Part shown: one piece after another, positions 62,101 through 64,000 of the stretch
How positions within the stretch are numbered: the first letter of the stretch is position 1
How the letters are laid out: every line of letters starts with the position of its first letter
DNA from: Methanoculleus sp. UBA430
GTDB lineage: Archaea; Halobacteriota; Methanomicrobia; Methanomicrobiales; Methanoculleaceae
Direction: 5' to 3'
DNA: 64,000 nt
NCBI RefSeq assembly: GCF_002506585.1
Contig: NZ_DAXW01000010.1
Location: 16,892 to 80,891 of the forward strand
Translations under genes and position numbers: made by a program
The notes under the pieces: model-generated
Databases searched by the model: none
Seen by the model: the letters and a program-made list of their open reading frames with translations, nothing else
Told to the model about the DNA's origin: nothing

Positions 62101-63096
62101 CTAGCAGACGCGCGGGACCGGATCGCCGATCGGCGGCTCGATGAACCGTTCTCCGCCGATGGCAGTCCGCATGATCACGTGAGAGCCTTCGACGACTCTG
62201 CCGACGATCGCGGCGTCCCGGCCGTAGGGGTGCTTCCGGAGCGCCGCGAGGACGGCCTCGGCGTCGCCGGGGGCTACCCCCATGACGACTTTGCCCTCGT
62301 TTGCCACCTCAAGAGGGTCGATGCCGAGCATACCGGCGGCGCTCCGGACGCTCGTCCGGAAGGGGAGGGCCTCTTCCTCGATGACGACGCCGACGCCGCT
62401 CTTTCTCGCCATCTCATTGATGGCGTTCGCGAACCCGCCCCGTGTCGGGTCTTTCATGGCGTGGATATCTCCGGCCGCGAGCGCCTGCTCGACGAGCGTC
62501 CAGAGAGGGGCGACGTCGGAGTGGATCTGGCCGCCGAAGTCGAACCCCTCGCGGTGGGCCATGATGGCGATACCGTGGTCGCCGATGGTGCCGCTGACGA
62601 TGATCGCATCGCCGGCGAGAAGCCCGTTGTCCCGCACCACCCGTTCGGCGACGCCGACCCCGGCGGTATTGATGATGATGGTATCGAGCGCGCCCCGCTC
62701 AAGCACTTTGGTGTCTCCCGTCACGAGGTTTGCGCCGCATTCGCCGAGTGCGGCGTCCATCGACGCGACGATCCGCTCGAGGTCGGCGACATCGAAGCCT
62801 TCGGGGATGACCATGCCGCACGAGAGGGCGATCGGCCGCCCGCCCATCATCGCAAGGTCGTTGATCGTCCCGCAGACGGCGATACGACCGATATCCCCGC
62901 CGGGGAAGAAGATCGGCGAGACCACATGGTTGTCGGTCGTAAAAACGATATTCTGGCCGTTCAAGGGGATGACCGCCCCGTCGTCGAGCGACTCAAGGCC
63001 TATCCCGCCGGCGTTGTTGTGCTCGAGGTTGGTGATGACACGCAGGAGTTCGCCCATCACCTCGCCGCCGGCACCGTGCATGAGGTTGACTTTCAT
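62101..63096 (-). CDS. hypE: hydrogenase maturation protein HypE
   Basis: Dehydrates a thiocarbamate on its own C-terminal cysteine to make the cyanide ligands of the Ni-Fe site. The 331-residue protein has the PurM-like ATP-binding block LESLDDGAVIPLNGQNIVFT, GDTKVLERGALD and the family C-terminus PRVC with the essential terminal Cys. ATG 63096 overlaps the hypA stop (ATGA). hypE-hypA-hypC form one operon here; hypB, hypD and hypF are not in the window. Confidence 0.96.
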   Translation of the reverse strand: MKVNLMHGAGGEVMGELLRVITNLEHNNAGGIGLESLDDGAVIPLNGQNIVFTTDNHVVSPIFFPGGDIGRIAVCGTINDLAMMGGRPIALSCGMVIPEGFDVADLERIVASMDAALGECGANLVTGDTKVLERGALDTIIINTAGVGVAERVVRDNGLLAGDAIIVSGTIGDHGIAIMAHREGFDFGGQIHSDVAPLWTLVEQALAAGDIHAMKDPTRGGFANAINEMARKSGVGVVIEEEALPFRTSVRSAAGMLGIDPLEVANEGKVVMGVAPGDAEAVLAALRKHPYGRDAAIVGRVVEGSHVIMRTAIGGERFIEPPIGDPVPRVC

Positions 63097-63434
63097 TCTT
63101 CGTCCACTTCTATCTCGATGTTTGTTACTACGATCTCCATTCCTGCAACGATCTCCGGGAGTTTCCCGCACTGAGGGCAGATAAACCGCTCGCTCCCCTC
63201 ATAACCGCAGGAGCAGCGGGTGCGTGCCTCGATATCCTTGCACGAGAGCCGGGCGCCCGAAAAGAGCGGGTCGTCCTCGATGATGATATTGAAGAGGAAC
63301 TCCACCTGCTCGGGGTTCACCATCGCCATCTTGCCGACGTCGATGGAGATGCACTTCACCTCTTTTGCGTTGTTCTCGAGTGCCGCCCGGCGGGCGGTCG
63401 TATAGATGTCGTAGGCGATGCTGTACTCGTGCAT
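63093..63434 (-). CDS. hypA: hydrogenase nickel insertion protein HypA
   Basis: Nickel metallochaperone of 113 residues. The N-terminus MHEYSIAYDIY carries the Ni-binding His 2, and the zinc site is formed by TRCSCGYEGSERFICPQCG. It delivers nickel to the hydrogenase large subunit, working with HypB. The start overlaps the hypC stop, and the stop overlaps hypE, so expression is tightly coupled. Confidence 0.96.
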   Translation of the reverse strand: MHEYSIAYDIYTTARRAALENNAKEVKCISIDVGKMAMVNPEQVEFLFNIIIEDDPLFSGARLSCKDIEARTRCSCGYEGSERFICPQCGKLPEIVAGMEIVVTNIEIEVDEE

Positions 63435-63661
63435 CACTCCTCCATCGCCGCGGCGTGGACCTGCTTGAAGAGCTCGCGGGTCTCAAGTCCCTCCTCTCTG
63501 CTGAGGCGCTGGATGGCGAACCCGACGTGAACGAGCACGAACTCCCCGATTTTCACGTCGACGAGGTCGAGCCTGACTTCCTGCTGCAGGTCGCCGAAGT
63601 CGACGACGCCGATGTTGCCCTCTTTTATTGCCAGCACCTCAGCGGGCATTGCAATACACAT
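63434..63661 (-). CDS. hypC: hydrogenase assembly chaperone HypC
   Basis: Small chaperone of 75 residues that carries the Fe(CN)2CO unit with HypD and passes it to the large subunit. The N-terminal MCIAMPAEVL with the essential Cys 2 is diagnostic, followed by VVDFGDLQQEVRLDLVDVKI and GEFVLVHVGFAIQRLS. ATG 63661 follows ggaggaagagaag. It is the first gene of hypC-hypA-hypE. Confidence 0.96.
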   Translation of the reverse strand: MCIAMPAEVLAIKEGNIGVVDFGDLQQEVRLDLVDVKIGEFVLVHVGFAIQRLSREEGLETRELFKQVHAAAMEE

Positions 63662-64000
63662 GACTTCTCTTCCTCCTCTGGTATGGTGTCCGGATGTCAA
63701 AAAAGGTTGACCATTCTGCACAGACGAACCCGGAGAGTGGCCGTCTCGGCCGGCGTGAACTCCCGGGTCCGCATAATTCGCTACCATATCTCGGTTCCGA
63801 TGCGTAAAAAAGGTATGTCACCTCCGGTTCCCGTCTCTGCCGGGCCGGGGAATGGCGATGGACCGGGCCTTCAGGCGCTCGTGCGCGCGGGGCCGGTCTG
63901 GTAGGGTCGGCGTTGTCTGGATGCACTACCGGGTTTGTGTACGAGCGTCCTCCCGACGGGTAACCCGAGCGATGAAAAAGCCCGGTACAGTGGACCGTGG
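63662..64000. other. intergenic region at the window end, with a MITE terminus
   Basis: No gene is supported in the last 339 bp. The hypC promoter should lie here on the minus strand; the frame extending hypC to 63787 is not homologous. The final 10 bases, tggaccgtgg (63991-64000), match the outer terminus of the MITE-like element found at 25987 and 47431, so a further copy probably continues beyond the window. Confidence 0.5.

Overview
This window is chromosomal DNA from a high-GC hydrogenotrophic methanogenic archaeon, most likely Methanomicrobiales and close to Methanoculleus. Evidence: archaellin genes, archaeal IF5A, archaeal DnaG, a CDP-archaeol synthase beside a tetraether-lipid-synthase-like radical SAM enzyme, a methanogenesis-marker-14-type protein, a [NiFe] hydrogenase with hypA/C/E, and AT-rich archaeal TATA boxes in front of many genes. 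Organism identity is inferred from protein families; nothing in the sequence names it.

Layout. 0-4.3 kb is accessory: a 38-bp direct repeat, two tandem archaellins with an inverted repeat over their promoter, an anchored surface protein, an MNT nucleotidyltransferase with a broken HEPN partner, a HicBA toxin-antitoxin pair and a probable relic of an IS200/IS605-type right end. 4.3-10.8 kb is core metabolism: agmatinase and IF5A; an IMPase/FBPase, NAD kinase and DUF169 protein; an ACT regulator, homoserine dehydrogenase and a TiaS-like protein. 10.9-18.3 kb is disturbed: a TnpB-only element sits inside a DUF2284 gene, followed by inositol-phosphate synthase, a fae (formaldehyde-activating enzyme) fragment, an APC permease, a second HicBA pair, tRNA-Gly(GCC) and a second TnpB element abutting a PrsW-type protease gene.

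20.2-25.9 kb is a tightly overlapping tetrapyrrole operon (precorrin-2 dehydrogenase, hemA, hemB, hemL, hemC, uroporphyrinogen-III methyltransferase) that lacks a recognisable hemD. Then come ilvD, carbonic anhydrase, two redox proteins, carA-carB, a glycine-betaine-type ABC transporter, argG, a PPOX protein, marker protein 14 plus a small partner, and a carS-pyrE-purD-argF operon divergent from the tes-like gene.

49.0-56.1 kb is the most unusual region: an Mvh-like [NiFe] hydrogenase with its own ferredoxin, a V4R-like protein and a maturation protease, interleaved with three Roadblock/LC7-type proteins, two DUF4388-like domains and a MinD/ParA ATPase, all on the minus strand. The combination suggests a hydrogenase tied to sensing or spatial organisation. 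The rest holds a RimK-like ligase, UPF0058, DnaG, a DUF167 protein, dihydroorotase with two acyltransferase-fold genes, and hypE-hypA-hypC, which would supply the Ni-Fe site assembly factors the hydrogenase needs.

Repeats. A MITE-like element of about 0.2 kb with ~20-bp terminal inverted repeats occurs near 26.0 kb and 47.5 kb, with a half copy at 47.7 kb and a terminus at the last bases of the window. No CRISPR array, rRNA gene or prophage was seen.
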